Source: JAFNAG01 sp963824985
GTDB lineage: Bacteria; Acidobacteriota; UBA6911
Direction of reading: 5' to 3'
DNA length: 64,000 bases
NCBI GenBank assembly: GCA_963824985.1
Contig: CAWGRQ010000020.1
Location: 17,956 to 81,955, forward strand
A program made the translations under genes and the position numbers. The notes below the pieces were generated by a model. That model was not told where the DNA came from and made no database searches. It was given only the letters and a program-made list of their open reading frames with translations. Below, piece by piece: positions 35,201 to 45,145 of the stretch (positions are counted from its first letter, which is position 1; each line of letters begins with the position of its first letter).

Positions 35201-38200
35201 GGCTTGACGACCTCCAGCGTGCCGGCGCGGCTGAGACCGACGACGGTGCGGTTGTATAGCCCCTCGGCAAATGCCGGGGGCACCTGGAACCGGCCGGCGT
35301 TGTCGGCCCGCACACGGTAGACGAACGTTCCGATATCCCTGCCGGCGTCCCCGTACAGTATGAGGCGATCCTCGCGCACGTCGATGTGGCTCGGTACCCA
35401 GTCCGACCTGTCGGGCAGCCCCACCGGGAGCGCTGCGCTTGCGCCGCGCTGCCGGCGCATTGCCGGGTCGTAGAACGGCGTGCTGGAATCGGCCGCCGGC
35501 TGCAGTTCGAGCACCGGCTCGACGCCGCCCGGGAGCAGATCGACGATCGCGATCTGCGGCAGACGGTCACGATTCGTCGCTCGCACGCGGACGCGGACGA
35601 AAAACTCGTCCCCCACGGTAACGCGCGACAGCAGGTTGCCCCTGGCGTCGATGAACTCCCGAATGATCTCGACTCCCTGGCTCAGTTCCGCCGCGGGCGG
35701 ATTGCGGTCGAATCCCGACTCGTTGACGACATAGTAGGCGGGGGCGGACGCGCCCTTCGAGAACTCCACGCGGGCGGCCGTCTCCGAAAGGCTCACTTTC
35801 GGGATTGCCCCTTGCGGGAGGGTAAGCGCGCGCGCCCGGCCATCCTTGTCGATCTCGCGGATGCCGAGCCGGGCGGCCTCGCCCGTGCCCTTCGAGTAGG
35901 CATCGAGGGCGAGCAGTGTGCAGGCCGCCGACAGAGAATTCACCGATTGGCCGCTGATGGCGGCGCTCATGGTTTCAAGGGCGGCCGGCGGCGCCGCGTC
36001 GAGGCGGTTTGGAAAATGCTTCGCCATCAGATACAGGAGTTGCGCGTCGTGGACGACGACATCGTAATAGATCTCGTCGCCGAAGTCGCCCTTTCGGGCG
36101 GACCACGGCACCCGCGCCATGATGCGGTCGGCGTCAGCCGTGCGCTGCATCAGGCGGTAGGTCGATGCAAGATAGGCGGCGGCGAGATCGGTCGGCCAGG
36201 TCTGCCCATAGCGCTGGGTCAGCTCCTGCTCCACATTGGTCAGAGCGGCGGTCGGCCTCTCACCCTGGCGGGCCATCAGGTACGCGGCATAGGCGCGCAG
36301 GCGCGCCTCGGCGAGCGTGCTCGCCGGCGTCAAGACGAACTGCGCCAGCCATCGGTCGAGGCTTTGGAGCAGGTCCTGGGGAATGGCCTGGCCTCGCTCC
36401 CTGGCCTCGACCAGGAAGTGCACGGCGTAGACCGTCGGGAACTCGGCGGTATCCGGCGAGGACGTCCAGAGCCCGAGGCCGCCGCTATCGTTCAGCCGGC
36501 CGCGCAGTGCCGAGAACGTGGCGTCGAGCGGCTTATCGTTTTTGTCCCGGATCGAGCCGAACTCGGGGCGCGAAAGCAGGATCAGCGCGCCGAAGCCCTG
36601 GCTGATGATCTGTTCCGTACAGGTGTACTCGTAATCCCGGAGGTACGCCGTCAAGCCCTGTCCCCAGGCGAGCGGCAGCATGGACACGGCGGCTTCCACC
36701 GTGCGCCGTTCGCGGTAGAGCTCCCGGGTGAGCGGCGCGGCCGCACTCGAACCTTCCACGCGCCCCAGAGTCAGCGTGGTGCGGAATGCAGCGGCGGGCC
36801 GCACGCTTACGCTCTCTTCGATGCGCGCTTCCGCCTGGCCGCGGCGGGCCCGGAAAACGAGGGTTGCGGGACCGAGCGCCGGATTCGCCTTCACCCGGAA
36901 TTCCCCCACGCCTTCCTTTTTCTCGGGAATCTGCAGATCCAGGCCGGTCGGGCTCAACAATGACAGTCCGGCGCCGGGCTGCACGTCCAGGCGGATCGGG
37001 CCGTCGCCAGACGAGTTGTTGAATACCCCGACGCTGAGGAGAAACTCGTCGCCCGGCGATACTGTCGCCGGCACGTTGGGCGTCAGAATGAAATCGCCCC
37101 GCACTTCGGTTGCGGCTTCCGCCACGCCCATGCGGCGAGGGCTGGCGGCCACGGCGACGATGCGCAACCGGCCGTTGAAGTAGTCGGGTACGGCGAACTC
37201 GAGATTGCGGCCGTCGCGGCCGACGTCGATCACCCCTGACCACCAGGCTACGGCCGGCTTGCGCTTCCTGCTGAACGGATTCAGCTGCCGGGCGATGCCC
37301 CCCTCGGAGTCGCCTCCCGGAGCCGACAGGGTAAGAAACCGCTGGAAGTCCGGCAGGATCAGATCCAGGATCTGCCGCGTCTCGACCTCGAGCATGCGCT
37401 TCTGGAAAAAGTATCCCAGCGGATCGGGATTCCGGTAGCGCGCGACCTGCAGGATGCCCTCGTCCACGGCGAGCACCGCGATGCGCGACGCCTCGCCCGT
37501 CGTTACCCGCATGGTCAGCATCTCGCCGGGTTTGATCTGCCGGGGCGCATCGATGGTTACCGCTTCCGTTCGCGACGACAGGTTTGCCCCGAATGCCGCA
37601 ACCGCATACGACAGCGGGCTCATGAACAGCTCGTCGGAGGCGGGATCGCGGATGAACTGGACGCTGACATAGCCGTTGCCTTCGAAGTCATCCGGCAGCG
37701 TGATGCGCTGGACCGAACTCGTCGTGGAGGTCTTGAACCACTGGTGGCGGTACACGCGCTCGCGCTCGATCGTGATCAGGCCGGCGCCGGCATACGGCGC
37801 CCGAATGCTGACCTCAATGGTGTCGCCGCCCCGGTAACTGGGCTTGTCGAGCCGGATCTGCAGTTCGGCATCCCGGTCCAGGGAGCGTGACAGGTTCGCC
37901 TGCCCGGCTACCGTGTAGCCCAACGTGTTGAGTGTCGCTCCGGAAGCATCACGGAGCACCAGTACGAAATCGCCCGGTTCGTCGGTGGGCAGCGGGAAGG
38001 ACGTGCCTCCGGCGTCGATGTCCACGCGGCGTGCGCTGCGCACGGTTTCCCGAAGCCGCGAGACGTACTTCAGGGTTCCGTCCCGCTGCTGGGTCAAAAC
38101 CGAGACGAACTTCCGCTGGACCCATTCGAGCGTAAGGCCGGCGGCCGCCACCGGATCGAGCTTCTGGTTCACGGCGAGCCAGTCGGCGCTGCGGTCGCTG

Positions 38201-41037
38201 GCGCGGCGCAGGAACGAAAGGTCTCCGTCCGGCTTGACGCCGACGAGAAAGGAGGCATCGGAGACAATCGCGCTCTCCTGTGCGGCGACGTTGCGCCCCC
38301 CTTCGGCCTCGTACGCGCGGGCCAGAACGTTGAGACGGTAGGCGCGGCCGGCGAAGCGTTTCAGATCGAGGCTGAATTCAGCCAATCCGCTCGCATCGGT
38401 GGTTGCAGCCGCCAGGCGTTCGCGGTAGGGCTCCTTGAGCAGCTCGCCGATTTGAAAGCGGTAGTCCTGATGGCGCGCAAACCGCGGCAGCGCCGGCGTC
38501 AGGCTCAGGTCCCCCTCGACGCGCCGGTTGCCCGCCGGCTCTCCGAACAGATGCGCGACGGTAACCTTCGCCGTCACGTCGTCGGGCTTGAGCCAACCGG
38601 CAAAAGGCGTGCCGGCCAGCTCGAGCTGGACCTTCAAGCGATCGGGCTCGAACTCCTGGACCCGGAACGCCGTGCTGCCGATCTGAACGCGGCGGCGCTC
38701 ATCGCTGGCCAGGTAGGCCACGGCTTCATAGGTGCCGGTCGGGGAGGCCGGCCCGCTGGTGAAGGTGACCTCGTCGAAGGAGTCCGCAGACAGGGTCAGG
38801 CGGGTGCGACTGACGACCAGACCGCGCGAATCGGTGATCTCGACATCGAGCGGCAGTCCTGCAAGTGATGCTTTCCAGTCGGCGGTCCGGGTGAGCACGC
38901 CGAGATGGGTGGTTTCGCCCGGGCGGTAGATGCCGCGATCCGAAAACATATAGGTGGACAACTGCTGCCCCGATTGTGCGCTCTCCACGCCTCCGGTGTC
39001 GTAGCGGGACAGGTCGAGCCGGCGCCCGCCGGTGCGGAACGGCATAAACGAAACATCGGCGTCCCTGGTTACGACAATCATTTGCGGCGTCTGCTCGTCC
39101 CGGAGCGGCGGCGGATTCGGGAGCTGCGCCCGGCCGGACGCATCCGTCAATCGGGAGAGCACCGCCAGGCCGTTGGCGCCCACCAGGTCTACTTGCGCGC
39201 CCACCGCAGGCAGGCCGGTCCGGATTGACTGCACGAACACGTCCCGGCTGCCGTCGTTTGCCTGTTTCACAATAAAGCCGAGATCGGTCGCGAGAATGAG
39301 CCGCGCGTCATTGATGGCAGGATAGTCCATTTCGAAATCGGACGGATTGCTGCCCGATCCGGCTGTCCCCGGCCGGCGGCGGACCGCGCGCAAGTGCAGA
39401 AGAAAAAGCCCCTGGCGCTGGGGCGACTGATCCTGCAGGTACTGGCCGAGGTCGATGCTGTCATAGACGGGTTTGCCGGGCGGCTGCCCGCCGTAGTTGC
39501 GCACCGTCACGAAACGCTCGATCAGCCTGTTTTCCAGGTCGCCGTAGAGCCCCGGCCGCGAAAAATCCCACATTGCGGTTTCGAGATGTTGCAGCTGGTT
39601 CGGCAGCAGGCGGCCGATCTCGACCCTGACGTACGCCACATCGCGCGTGAGGAACCCGACTTTCCGATTGCCCGTGAGCGGCAGCAGCGCCCCCTCGCCC
39701 AGGAATGTCAGGGCACGGGGATAAGGCTGCACTTTTACCGTGGCCAGGTAGGGCTTGGCCGTGATATATCCGCCGATGCCCTGGAGGTTGTCCTGCACCT
39801 GAACGTAAAGATAGCGGCCTACCGGAGCAGTGAGCCTGAATCCGTGGGCCGTTCCGCTCCCATCATCCGACGGCACATAGCTCAGACTCACCGGCTGGGA
39901 CAAGGCAAGGATATCGGCGCCGATCTGGACCGGAGAGTTCCAGCTGAACGGACGGAGATCCTCCTTGGGCTGCTGCGGGTGGCGCTCCGGCAGAAGATGG
40001 GCGGTGATTCTGCCGCTGAACGCGCTTTCAGCGACCGGCGAGGAACTCGACAGCAGCAGGATCTGCTCGGGTTCGTAGCGCGCATTGTCCACTACGGTCA
40101 TGCGCGCATCGGAAATGCGCAGGCTGGCGCGTCCTGGAATCGTGACGACGGCTTCGATCCGATCGACGGTATCATTGCCACCGCGGTCGGCGCGCACTCC
40201 CTTGTCGACGCGCAGGGTCATGGGCGTGTCGTCGCGCGGCATCGCCAGCGGCGACGAGTGGATGAAGGCGGCAAGGCGGAACTTATCGTAGGCCACCGTG
40301 AAATTGCGGCTGTCCGGCGCCAGGCCGAGGTACTCCGCGTCCTTCGCCGTGATGAGCGAAACCTTCGACTCGAACCGCTCGCTGTCCACCGGATGGGTGA
40401 ACGCGACGGTCGCGACGAGTTTCTTCATATTCGGATCCTGCGGATCCTGGTAAAACTGGCTGTCGGCGATCCGCGCCGCGAAGGGTTGGCTCCTGAACTT
40501 GAATGTGTATTGCCTGAGCCTGGCCTGGGCGCTGAGTACGCCGCTCCGCGCGAGCCTCACGCTGAATTCAACATCGACCGGCCAGTCGTCCTTCGGAGTA
40601 AACAGCAGTTCTTTGTCGCCGGTCCAGAACCAGGTGCCGGCTACGGCCGGCGAAAGATCGATGCCCGAGGTTACTTCGGCGTTCACCGCTACCAGGGGCG
40701 CCGCCGACTCGGCAAACGCCACCTTCATGGGCTTGATCGACCTGATGCCGTTTTCGTCGTATTCGGTCAATCCCGGCGCATCGACGGTATAGGCGATGTA
40801 GTGCGGTTTGGGACGGGTCCCGTACCAATAGTAGGCGTAGCCGACCGCGACCAGGAGGAGCGCCAGCAGCGTCGCGGTTCTCGGATGCGTTGCCAGATGG
40901 CGCCTGCCGCGGGCGGCGTGCTTTCCCGTAATCCGAATCCATGCCGGCGCTTCCCAGTGCCAGTGCCCGAACACCGCAACCAAGAGGCGCTTAATCACTG
41001 TTAAAAAAATCCGGAAAGCCAATGAAATATTTTTCAT
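35197..41037 (-). CDS. Bacterial alpha-2-macroglobulin with thioester motif
   Basis: 1946 residues. A membrane helix near residues 55-72 (TATLLALLLVAVGYAYYWYG) anchors it in the inner membrane with the rest in the periplasm. Many macroglobulin domains follow; the bait region is around the middle (DSEGGIARQLNPFSRKRKP). Thioester motif Cys-Thr-Glu-Gln at residues 1473-1476 (YTCTEQIISQG), so the covalent protease trap is likely active. With PBP1C it is thought to guard peptidoglycan synthesis from invading proteases. Same arrangement as E. coli yfhM-pbpC. Confidence 0.95.
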   Translation of the reverse strand: MKNISLAFRIFLTVIKRLLVAVFGHWHWEAPAWIRITGKHAARGRRHLATHPRTATLLALLLVAVGYAYYWYGTRPKPHYIAYTVDAPGLTEYDENGIRSIKPMKVAFAESAAPLVAVNAEVTSGIDLSPAVAGTWFWTGDKELLFTPKDDWPVDVEFSVRLARSGVLSAQARLRQYTFKFRSQPFAARIADSQFYQDPQDPNMKKLVATVAFTHPVDSERFESKVSLITAKDAEYLGLAPDSRNFTVAYDKFRLAAFIHSSPLAMPRDDTPMTLRVDKGVRADRGGNDTVDRIEAVVTIPGRASLRISDARMTVVDNARYEPEQILLLSSSSPVAESAFSGRITAHLLPERHPQQPKEDLRPFSWNSPVQIGADILALSQPVSLSYVPSDDGSGTAHGFRLTAPVGRYLYVQVQDNLQGIGGYITAKPYLATVKVQPYPRALTFLGEGALLPLTGNRKVGFLTRDVAYVRVEIGRLLPNQLQHLETAMWDFSRPGLYGDLENRLIERFVTVRNYGGQPPGKPVYDSIDLGQYLQDQSPQRQGLFLLHLRAVRRRPGTAGSGSNPSDFEMDYPAINDARLILATDLGFIVKQANDGSRDVFVQSIRTGLPAVGAQVDLVGANGLAVLSRLTDASGRAQLPNPPPLRDEQTPQMIVVTRDADVSFMPFRTGGRRLDLSRYDTGGVESAQSGQQLSTYMFSDRGIYRPGETTHLGVLTRTADWKASLAGLPLDVEITDSRGLVVSRTRLTLSADSFDEVTFTSGPASPTGTYEAVAYLASDERRRVQIGSTAFRVQEFEPDRLKVQLELAGTPFAGWLKPDDVTAKVTVAHLFGEPAGNRRVEGDLSLTPALPRFARHQDYRFQIGELLKEPYRERLAAATTDASGLAEFSLDLKRFAGRAYRLNVLARAYEAEGGRNVAAQESAIVSDASFLVGVKPDGDLSFLRRASDRSADWLAVNQKLDPVAAAGLTLEWVQRKFVSVLTQQRDGTLKYVSRLRETVRSARRVDIDAGGTSFPLPTDEPGDFVLVLRDASGATLNTLGYTVAGQANLSRSLDRDAELQIRLDKPSYRGGDTIEVSIRAPYAGAGLITIERERVYRHQWFKTSTTSSVQRITLPDDFEGNGYVSVQFIRDPASDELFMSPLSYAVAAFGANLSSRTEAVTIDAPRQIKPGEMLTMRVTTGEASRIAVLAVDEGILQVARYRNPDPLGYFFQKRMLEVETRQILDLILPDFQRFLTLSAPGGDSEGGIARQLNPFSRKRKPAVAWWSGVIDVGRDGRNLEFAVPDYFNGRLRIVAVAASPRRMGVAEAATEVRGDFILTPNVPATVSPGDEFLLSVGVFNNSSGDGPIRLDVQPGAGLSLLSPTGLDLQIPEKKEGVGEFRVKANPALGPATLVFRARRGQAEARIEESVSVRPAAAFRTTLTLGRVEGSSAAAPLTRELYRERRTVEAAVSMLPLAWGQGLTAYLRDYEYTCTEQIISQGFGALILLSRPEFGSIRDKNDKPLDATFSALRGRLNDSGGLGLWTSSPDTAEFPTVYAVHFLVEARERGQAIPQDLLQSLDRWLAQFVLTPASTLAEARLRAYAAYLMARQGERPTAALTNVEQELTQRYGQTWPTDLAAAYLASTYRLMQRTADADRIMARVPWSARKGDFGDEIYYDVVVHDAQLLYLMAKHFPNRLDAAPPAALETMSAAISGQSVNSLSAACTLLALDAYSKGTGEAARLGIREIDKDGRARALTLPQGAIPKVSLSETAARVEFSKGASAPAYYVVNESGFDRNPPAAELSQGVEIIREFIDARGNLLSRVTVGDEFFVRVRVRATNRDRLPQIAIVDLLPGGVEPVLELQPAADSSTPFYDPAMRRQRGASAALPVGLPDRSDWVPSHIDVREDRLILYGDAGRDIGTFVYRVRADNAGRFQVPPAFAEGLYNRTVVGLSRAGTLEVVKP

Positions 41038-41078
41038 AGGACCACTCTAATGTATTTTGGCAATGAGCCGCGCATTCC

Positions 41079-41145
41079 CTTATCATAACAGACCCTGGAA
41101 TTATTCGGAGTTGAGGCGCGAACTATCAATTCGCGATGGACAGGA
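41079..41145. repeat. IS relic upstream of the macroglobulin gene
   Basis: CCCTTATCATAACAGACCCT, then GGAGTTGAGGCGCGAA and CAATTCGCGATGGACAGG. Matches 24189-24255 closely, and its last part matches 26583-26612 and 32846-32875. Confidence 0.7.
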
Positions 41146-41189
41146 CAGGTCAAGAGCCTTCGTTTCACATACCTGCAATTCGACTCAGT

Positions 41190-41471
41190 TTATTTACCTT
41201 GCGGGATTTCTTTCCAATACACGCGGTTGATCAAAAGGGAGTTCAACCTGATGGCGCCCGGAAAGGGGCAAGCCTCGACGCAGCTGCCGTCGTACCAGCA
41301 CTCCCCCGGGTACATCACGATCGGGGGCTTCCCCTTCTCGGCATTCGGCAGAAACAGGTCCACCTGGCACACCTCGACGCACTGGTTGCAGCCGCGGCAG
41401 AGATCATCATCGATCGTAATCGGACTGAACACCGCCGGCTCCGGCGATGCGTATATCGTTCGCTTCGTCAC
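41190..41471 (-). CDS. Ferredoxin-like Fe-S protein
   Basis: 93 residues from GTG 41471 with GGGAGGGAAC upstream. First cluster CRGCNQCVEVCQ. The second motif is CWYDGSCVEACP: where a four-Cys cluster expects CxxC, the second cysteine is Asp. This could give a 3Fe-4S or Asp-ligated cluster. It follows the flavoprotein gene by 82 bases and is likely its electron-transfer partner. Confidence 0.75.
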   Translation of the reverse strand: MTKRTIYASPEPAVFSPITIDDDLCRGCNQCVEVCQVDLFLPNAEKGKPPIVMYPGECWYDGSCVEACPFPGAIRLNSLLINRVYWKEIPQGK

Positions 41472-41553
41472 GTTCCCTCCCGGGAACACCGGGTGCCGAG
41501 TACTGAGCAAAAACCTGAATGCGATGCTTTGACTCCGCACCGGTATGCAGCGC

Positions 41554-43479
41554 TCAGCACTCTCTCATGTAGTTCTCTTCCAGCGCCCCGTAGTAATCTA
41601 TCGGCATCGAGCCTGTGTTCACTCCACTATCCGTCAGAAACACGGTCACGAATTTCTTCCACTCAGGCGGATCCACTTCAGGGAAATCAATCCTGGCGAA
41701 TTGCAGCTCTTTGGAACTGGCTCTCCGCGCCCGGCAGGCGTGCAGGACAATTTCGGCATTGGTCAGCACGTTCGCCGCTTCCAGCGAGCGGACCAAATCG
41801 TGCGGATTTCGCGCGCCTAAGTTTGCGGCCTCGTTTGTCTGCATTTGTCGCACCAGGTGAATGCCGGTGCTCAGGATCTCCTCGCTTTTAACCGCGCCGC
41901 AGTAGTGCTGCATCAGTCGTGCGGAGGCGGCATTGAGTTCCTGCCAATGTATGCCGCGCTCCCGCTCGAGCGGACGGTAAACCCGATGTCTTTCGGCTTG
42001 CACCTGAGTGTCATCAGGAACGGCAGGCCCGGCTTTGGCTGCAAAGGCCGCGGCGTGGCGCCCGGCATAATGACCGGTCGCCGCGGCATGGCCGAAGCAA
42101 TTCGAAGCGAAAAGCATATCTCCGGCAGCGAAGAGACCTTCGAGGTTGGTCATCAGCTTCCAGTCGTTGACCGCGCCGCCCGGCAATCCGAACAGTTGCC
42201 GTTCCTGGGGCAGGAAGGATCCCGATTTCCAGCCATCGCCGTAGCTTTGCAGTGCGTGGCGATCGGGATCGAATCCCGCGCTCTGGTACGCTTCGAGCAC
42301 CGGAACTTTGGATTTGCCCTCCTGGCCCACCATCATTCCCCAGATCACCCGCCGCTCCATTTTCGGCATGCGCGAGAGATCGGCGAAGAACGGCAGCTTG
42401 AATCCTTTTTGGAGAAGCTCATCCACCGGAAGTGTTTCAGGACCCTGGAACTCATATACCGGAAAATCGGGCTCGCCGCCCCCTTTCAAAAACAGGCGCT
42501 GGCCGGGGGCGGGGCGATATCGATCCGAGACGCTCGACAGGATGCGGCCGTCCCGATCAGCCCATGGAATTTCCCGCCCTTCCGCGTCCACCATCGAGCA
42601 GGCGTACCAGGTATTGTGATTATTGCCGGTGGAGTACGGTGGAAAGCTCCGCGTGCCTGACCATTCCCCTTTCACCGACTTTTCCATCATCGTAAACCTG
42701 AGGCCGGCGCGCCATCCCATGGCATGGCCATCGCCGGTACATTGGGGAGGGCGGAATTCGGACAAGCCCGAAGCCGCCGGAGAGAAAAGCCAGATGCGTG
42801 TCGGCCGCGACGTGCACAGGACCGTTGCCTTGGCACCAAATACCAGGAACCTGCCGGTCCGGGCGTCGACTCCAACGGCGCCGACGATTCGGGATCCGAT
42901 TTTTCCGCCTTCCGTCAGCAGACCGGTCGTCATCGAGCGATCCACGATGCGGACGCCCAACCGCTTGCATTCCTGGTAGAGCGCGCGTTTGAAGGTCGTG
43001 CCCCACACGCGCAGCGTGAAGCGGCTCACATAATCGTAGGCAAAGAGGAGCCTGGTTTTTTCGTCCCGAAATTCCGCGCCGCAAAATTCATCTTCCGTGT
43101 CCCGGATTTTCGCGCCCATGTTTTCCAGATCCAGCAAGCGGTCATATCCTTCGCGGCATTCGATATAATGGGAGATGCCGTTGGAATAGCCGTCGTGGCT
43201 TCGGATCATCGCATCGGCCAGTTCTTCGGGCGTGACGCGCGAACATGGATTCGTCGCGGCGGATTCCCAGTGATCGCAACCCGACCCGCCGGCGCCGCTG
43301 GAAATCGTCGCCGCTTTTTCCACCAGCAGGACCCTCGCTCCTTGGCGCGCGGCGCCAATTGCGGCAAAGCAGCCGGCGGCGCCGCCGCCGAGCACGAGGA
43401 CATCCGAGCTCAATTTGGTGGTTTTATCCCATGCAACGGGATAGGGCCACCGGATTTTTTCAGGAGGCGTTTTCGGCAT
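41554..43479 (-). CDS. FAD-dependent oxidoreductase (fumarate-reductase/AprA-like)
   Basis: 641 residues. Start MPKTPPEKIRWPYPVAWDKT at 43479 (AGGGAA upstream) overlaps the symporter gene by 20 bases. FAD-binding VLVLGGGAAGCFAAIGAARQ near residue 30 and a later GLFAAGDMLFASNCFGHAAA segment are typical of the FAD_binding_2 superfamily; the C-terminal helical domain (LEAANVLTNAEIVLHACRAR) resembles fumarate reductase and adenylylsulfate reductase A. No signal peptide, so cytosolic. Substrate unknown: a compound imported by the adjacent symporter, or sulfur-type chemistry as in AprA. Confidence 0.8.
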   Translation of the reverse strand: MPKTPPEKIRWPYPVAWDKTTKLSSDVLVLGGGAAGCFAAIGAARQGARVLLVEKAATISSGAGGSGCDHWESAATNPCSRVTPEELADAMIRSHDGYSNGISHYIECREGYDRLLDLENMGAKIRDTEDEFCGAEFRDEKTRLLFAYDYVSRFTLRVWGTTFKRALYQECKRLGVRIVDRSMTTGLLTEGGKIGSRIVGAVGVDARTGRFLVFGAKATVLCTSRPTRIWLFSPAASGLSEFRPPQCTGDGHAMGWRAGLRFTMMEKSVKGEWSGTRSFPPYSTGNNHNTWYACSMVDAEGREIPWADRDGRILSSVSDRYRPAPGQRLFLKGGGEPDFPVYEFQGPETLPVDELLQKGFKLPFFADLSRMPKMERRVIWGMMVGQEGKSKVPVLEAYQSAGFDPDRHALQSYGDGWKSGSFLPQERQLFGLPGGAVNDWKLMTNLEGLFAAGDMLFASNCFGHAAATGHYAGRHAAAFAAKAGPAVPDDTQVQAERHRVYRPLERERGIHWQELNAASARLMQHYCGAVKSEEILSTGIHLVRQMQTNEAANLGARNPHDLVRSLEAANVLTNAEIVLHACRARRASSKELQFARIDFPEVDPPEWKKFVTVFLTDSGVNTGSMPIDYYGALEENYMREC

Positions 43480-44881
43480 GCCGTTTCCCTGGTGTCGCCG
43501 ACAGGCTGACGGCGACAAAGACAAATGCGGATACCGCATACGCGAGGAACAATCCGAGATCGACGTTGATCAGGCCCTGCAACGGGCCGGGAATTCCCAG
43601 CAAGAAAGCCAGCACGCCGATGGCGCCGCCCGCGATCATTGCGGCTAAAGCGCCCCGCGCGGTGGCTCGCTTCCACAGCACGCCGCCCAACAGCGGCACG
43701 AGCATGCTGCCCATGTAGGGATAATTAAAGATGATCATGGTATAGAGAATTCCCTTGGCATTCAGCGCAATCCAGATTCCGGCGCCGAGCGCTCCGATGA
43801 TCGTCATGCGCGAGACCAGTTTCGCGTATTTCAGTTCGTCGAGCTGAGCGGAGGGGTGAAAAACCTTGTTGTAGAGGTCGCGGGCGAAACAGCCGGAAAG
43901 CGAAATCATCAGGCAACTCGCACACGACATCGCAGCGGCGAGCAAAGCGGAAACCACCAAACCAGCCAATACCGGATTCAGCATTGCCTGAATGACCTGC
44001 GGAAGCACGGCGGCATTGGCCGCTTCCGGGAAGAGCCGGCGTCCGGCGGCGCCGATCAGGGCGGTGCACAAGCTGATCCCGATCACGAGGATTCCGGCCA
44101 GAATGCAGCCCCAGCGGGCGATCTGCGCGGAGCGCGCCGCCTGATACCGCATATACGCGTCATAGGACACCGAGATCGATAATAGAAAGGGGACAATCAG
44201 AAATACGGCCTTGGATCCCATGCCGGCCGGGATGAATGGCGTCGACGCAAACTGCACGGCCGCATGCAAGCCTCCCGTTTTCATCAGTGCAAGAATGACG
44301 ACCAATGGAATGCCGACGGTAACAATGCTGACCTGAACGGAGTCCGCGGCGACGACTCCCCACATTCCTGCCAGCACGCAGTAGAACATCACGACGAGAC
44401 CGACGATGATGACCGCCTTGGCGTAGCTCAGACCGAAAATCGACAGGACGGAACCCGCAGCCATGAGTTGAGCGACGAAAATGCCGAGCAGGCTCGGGAT
44501 GTTCGAGGCCCAGGCCCATAGTCGGACGGCTCTCATCTCGCCATATCGGTCGCCGAAGAAATCGAGCGGGACAAAGCCGGTTTGCGTGCGCAATTTGCCG
44601 GCGGCGAAGATGCCGGCGAGAATCAATCCGCCGCCGCATCCGAGCCCGTACCAAACTCCGGGCCAGAGTCCCTTGTCCGCGCCCATCTCGGCGCCGCCGA
44701 GAATGACGCCGGCGCCTATTTGAACGGCGGCGAGCGAGGCGGTTGTGAGCGCGAGTCCGAGCTTTCTGCCGGCAACCAGGAAGTCCGATGCCATTTTCAC
44801 CCGCCGGGCCAGGACCATTCCGATCGTCAACATGACTATGAAATATAGAACCACGACCAAAAAAAGCATATCGGCTCGCAT
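43460..44881 (-). CDS. Sodium/solute symporter (SSS family)
   Basis: 473 residues from MRADMLFLVVVLYFIVMLTI, chosen because upstream codons look non-coding. About 13 transmembrane helices; the SSS signature segment SFLVAGRKLGLALTTASLAA (here DFLVAGRKLG) is near residue 35. It imports small organic acids, sugars or similar with Na+. First gene of a three-gene operon with flavoprotein and ferredoxin. Confidence 0.85.
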   Translation of the reverse strand: MRADMLFLVVVLYFIVMLTIGMVLARRVKMASDFLVAGRKLGLALTTASLAAVQIGAGVILGGAEMGADKGLWPGVWYGLGCGGGLILAGIFAAGKLRTQTGFVPLDFFGDRYGEMRAVRLWAWASNIPSLLGIFVAQLMAAGSVLSIFGLSYAKAVIIVGLVVMFYCVLAGMWGVVAADSVQVSIVTVGIPLVVILALMKTGGLHAAVQFASTPFIPAGMGSKAVFLIVPFLLSISVSYDAYMRYQAARSAQIARWGCILAGILVIGISLCTALIGAAGRRLFPEAANAAVLPQVIQAMLNPVLAGLVVSALLAAAMSCASCLMISLSGCFARDLYNKVFHPSAQLDELKYAKLVSRMTIIGALGAGIWIALNAKGILYTMIIFNYPYMGSMLVPLLGGVLWKRATARGALAAMIAGGAIGVLAFLLGIPGPLQGLINVDLGLFLAYAVSAFVFVAVSLSATPGKRHAENAS

Positions 44882-44951
44882 GTTGAGTTGGACCGCCAAC
44901 TTACTACAGAGCGCCACCAGGATCAATGAATTCGCGGATGCGGTTCGCTAA

Positions 44952-44998
44952 AACCTCGTCCGCAAAGATTGATCTTACGGGGCGACCTCTCAGTTATT
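44952..44998. repeat. Dispersed motif, copy 2
   Basis: ACCTCGTCCG, then ATTGATCTTACGGGG and TCAGTTATTA, as at 25042-25094. Likely end of an unrecognised mobile element. Confidence 0.5.
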
Positions 44999-45145
44999 AG
45001 GTGCCGCAATGACACTCTTTCATGTGTGAGAATCTGTGTGAGAAAACCGCCCAAAACAGGCAAAAGCCGGAGAAAGCTTGCCAAACGAAAAGGGTTTCAG
45101 TGCAATTGCTGAATGGATCAGGCGGGCGGGGCGAATGAGGAGAGC

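Noticed and set aside
32678..35320. 880-codon plus-strand ORF antisense to pbpC
   Set aside because: Low-complexity Arg/Gly/Pro-rich product, mirror of a strongly conserved PBP1C on the other strand; typical GC-rich shadow.
35386..36963. 525-codon plus-strand ORF
   Set aside because: Antisense shadow of the alpha-2-macroglobulin gene; no domain-like content.
39394..41004. 536-codon plus-strand ORF
   Set aside because: Antisense shadow of the alpha-2-macroglobulin gene.
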